From NCBI GenBank assembly GCA_018609965.1, contig JAHENP010000090.1, positions 1 to 25,579 on the forward strand: a stretch of 25,579 nucleotides of DNA, written 5' to 3'. This DNA comes from Haloferacaceae archaeon. Its GTDB lineage: Archaea; Halobacteriota; Halobacteria; Halobacteriales; Haloferacaceae. Positions 24,424 to 25,579 of the stretch are shown piece after piece. How positions within the stretch are numbered: position 1 is the first letter of the stretch; each line of letters begins with the position of its first letter. The notes beneath the pieces were generated by a model. The model was not told the DNA's origin. It did not search any database and was given only the letters and a program-made list of their open reading frames with translations. The translations under genes and the position numbers were made by a program.

Positions 24424-25579
24424 TCACTCAACCGTCACGCTCTTCGCCAGGTTCCGCGGCTTGTCGATCGATCGATGCAGCCGGTCGGCCATGTGGTACG
24501 CCACCAACTGCAACTGCACGTTCGCCAACACCGGCGACATCCGCTCGTGTGTTTCGGGCACCCGCAACACCCGGTCGGCGTACCGTTCTACCTCCGACAC
24601 ACCGTCCGTCACGGCCACCACCGGCGCACCGCGCGCCTGCACCTCCTTCACGTTCCCGATTGTCTTCCGCGCGCGTTCGTCGTCGCCGGTCACGACCGCG
24701 AACACCGGGGTCTCTTCGGTCACCAACGCCAGCGTCCCGTGTTTCAGCTCGCCCGCGGCGAACCCCTCGGCGTGTTCGTAGGTGATCTCCTTGAACTTCA
24801 GCGCCCCCTCCAACGCCACGGGGTGGTGGAGCCCGCGGCCGACGAAGAAGAACGACTCCTTCCCGAGGTAGTCGTCGACAACACTCGTCACCCCCTCGTG
24901 GTCCAACACCGACTGGAGGTCGTCCGGCAGGTCGCGCAACGCCGGGATCAGCGCTCGCGTCCCGGCGTCCTGGCCGGTGAGGTGTTCGACGAGGAGGTTC
25001 AGCGTCACCAGCTGTGAGGAGAACGTCTTCGTCGCCGCGACGCCGATCTCCGGGCCGGCGCGGATGTACAGCGCGTGGGCACACTCCCGAGCCGCAGTCG
25101 AGCCGACGACGTTCGTCAACGCGAGCGTCTCCGCGCCGCGGTCACGCGCGGCCCGCAGCGCCGACAGCGTGTCGGCCGTCTCCCCGCTCTGTGTCACGCC
25201 GACGACGAGCGTGTCCGGCGACACCGGCGCGGGCGAGGTGGCGTACTCGCTGGAGAGATACGCCGAGGCCGGCACACCCGCCCGCCGCAACAGCTCCGCG
25301 CCGTACAGCCCGGCGTGATACGAGGTGCCCGCGGCCACGAACTGGACACGGGCCGGCCGCGTCAGCCCCTCGACCTCTTCGAGCGTCACACGGCCCGCCA
25401 GCGGATCGGTCCGCCCACTCAGGCTCTGCCGGAGCGCCGTCGGCTGTTCGTGGATCTCCTTGAGCATGTAGTGGTCGTACCCCCCTTTCCCGGTCTGTTC
25501 GGCGTCCCAGTCGACGGTCGTCGACGACTTCTCCACGGGGTCGCCGTCCGCGTCGGTCACGCGGTAGCCGTCCGCGGAG
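24424..25579 (-). CDS. glmS: Glutamine-fructose-6-phosphate aminotransferase, C-terminal isomerase part (5' end outside window)
   Basis: The frame is open to the right edge, so the N-terminal glutaminase domain lies beyond it. The visible 384 residues contain the linker with DHYMLKEIHEQP (about 34-45), SIS domain 1 (AAGTSYHAGLYGAELL, TQSGETADT, VAATKTFSSQL), SIS domain 2 (FFVGRGLHHPVALEGALKFK, then HAEGFAAGELKHGTLALV) and the C-terminal AKSVTVE tail. These are diagnostic of GlmS, which makes glucosamine-6-phosphate from fructose-6-phosphate and glutamine. The GTG at 25560 is internal (upstream frame reads DGYR) and is not the start. Its product feeds GlmU and WecB in the same window. Confidence 0.95.
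   Translation of the reverse strand, partial: SADGYRVTDADGDPVEKSSTTVDWDAEQTGKGGYDHYMLKEIHEQPTALRQSLSGRTDPLAGRVTLEEVEGLTRPARVQFVAAGTSYHAGLYGAELLRRAGVPASAYLSSEYATSPAPVSPDTLVVGVTQSGETADTLSALRAARDRGAETLALTNVVGSTAARECAHALYIRAGPEIGVAATKTFSSQLVTLNLLVEHLTGQDAGTRALIPALRDLPDDLQSVLDHEGVTSVVDDYLGKESFFFVGRGLHHPVALEGALKFKEITYEHAEGFAAGELKHGTLALVTEETPVFAVVTGDDERARKTIGNVKEVQARGAPVVAVTDGVSEVERYADRVLRVPETHERMSPVLANVQLQLVAYHMADRLHRSIDKPRNLAKSVTVE

Overview
The window is chromosomal DNA of a halophilic archaeon (class Halobacteria). It is GC-rich, and the proteins are rich in Asp, Glu, Val and Thr and poor in Lys. Most promoters are a short T/A-rich box centred about 26 bases before the start codon, which implies leaderless transcripts. 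The families are those of haloarchaeal N-glycan or surface-polysaccharide loci. No tRNA, rRNA, CRISPR array or intact insertion sequence was seen. Genus-level placement is not possible from the sequence alone.

Left part (1-7.0 kb): the 3' part of a multi-pass membrane protein with a Thr-Pro linker (to 1078); an intact alkaline-phosphatase-superfamily phosphodiesterase (1261-2808); a DUF1616 membrane protein (2941-3861); a minus-strand sulfatase-like protein (4134-5531); and a decayed, 5'-truncated second copy of the phosphodiesterase (about 5753-7001).

Centre (7.1-18.9 kb): three GT4 glycosyltransferases on the plus strand (7151-10817), the last two overlapping by 4 bases; then a methyltransferase, a WbuB-like glycosyltransferase and a polysaccharide deacetylase on the minus strand. 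The deacetylase shares a bidirectional promoter with a plus-strand sugar-formyltransferase-like gene. Next come a flippase-like membrane protein, a deletion scar joining the front of an epimerase gene to the back of a second formyltransferase gene, and two intact SDR nucleotide-sugar epimerases/dehydratases.

Right part (18.9 kb to end): a very AT-rich spacer; wecB (UDP-GlcNAc 2-epimerase) behind a membrane-anchored GT2 glycosyltransferase with an extra N-terminal domain; a decayed DUF1616 copy abutting tail-to-tail a decayed undecaprenyl-diphosphatase (uppP); then glmU and the C-terminal part of glmS, convergent.

Read together, GlmS and GlmU make UDP-GlcNAc, WecB converts it to UDP-ManNAc, the SDR enzymes supply other nucleotide sugars, the glycosyltransferases assemble a lipid-linked glycan, and the deacetylase, formyltransferase and methyltransferase decorate it. 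The flippase-like protein and the extracytoplasmic phosphatase/sulfatase-like proteins may act on export or maturation. At least five broken genes, two of them second copies of genes intact in the same window, mark this as a fast-changing surface-glycan locus. I did not find a clearly new biological system. The most informative points are the gene-decay scars, the possibly split AlkP-DUF1616 duplication, and the bidirectional leaderless promoter that fixes a GTG start.
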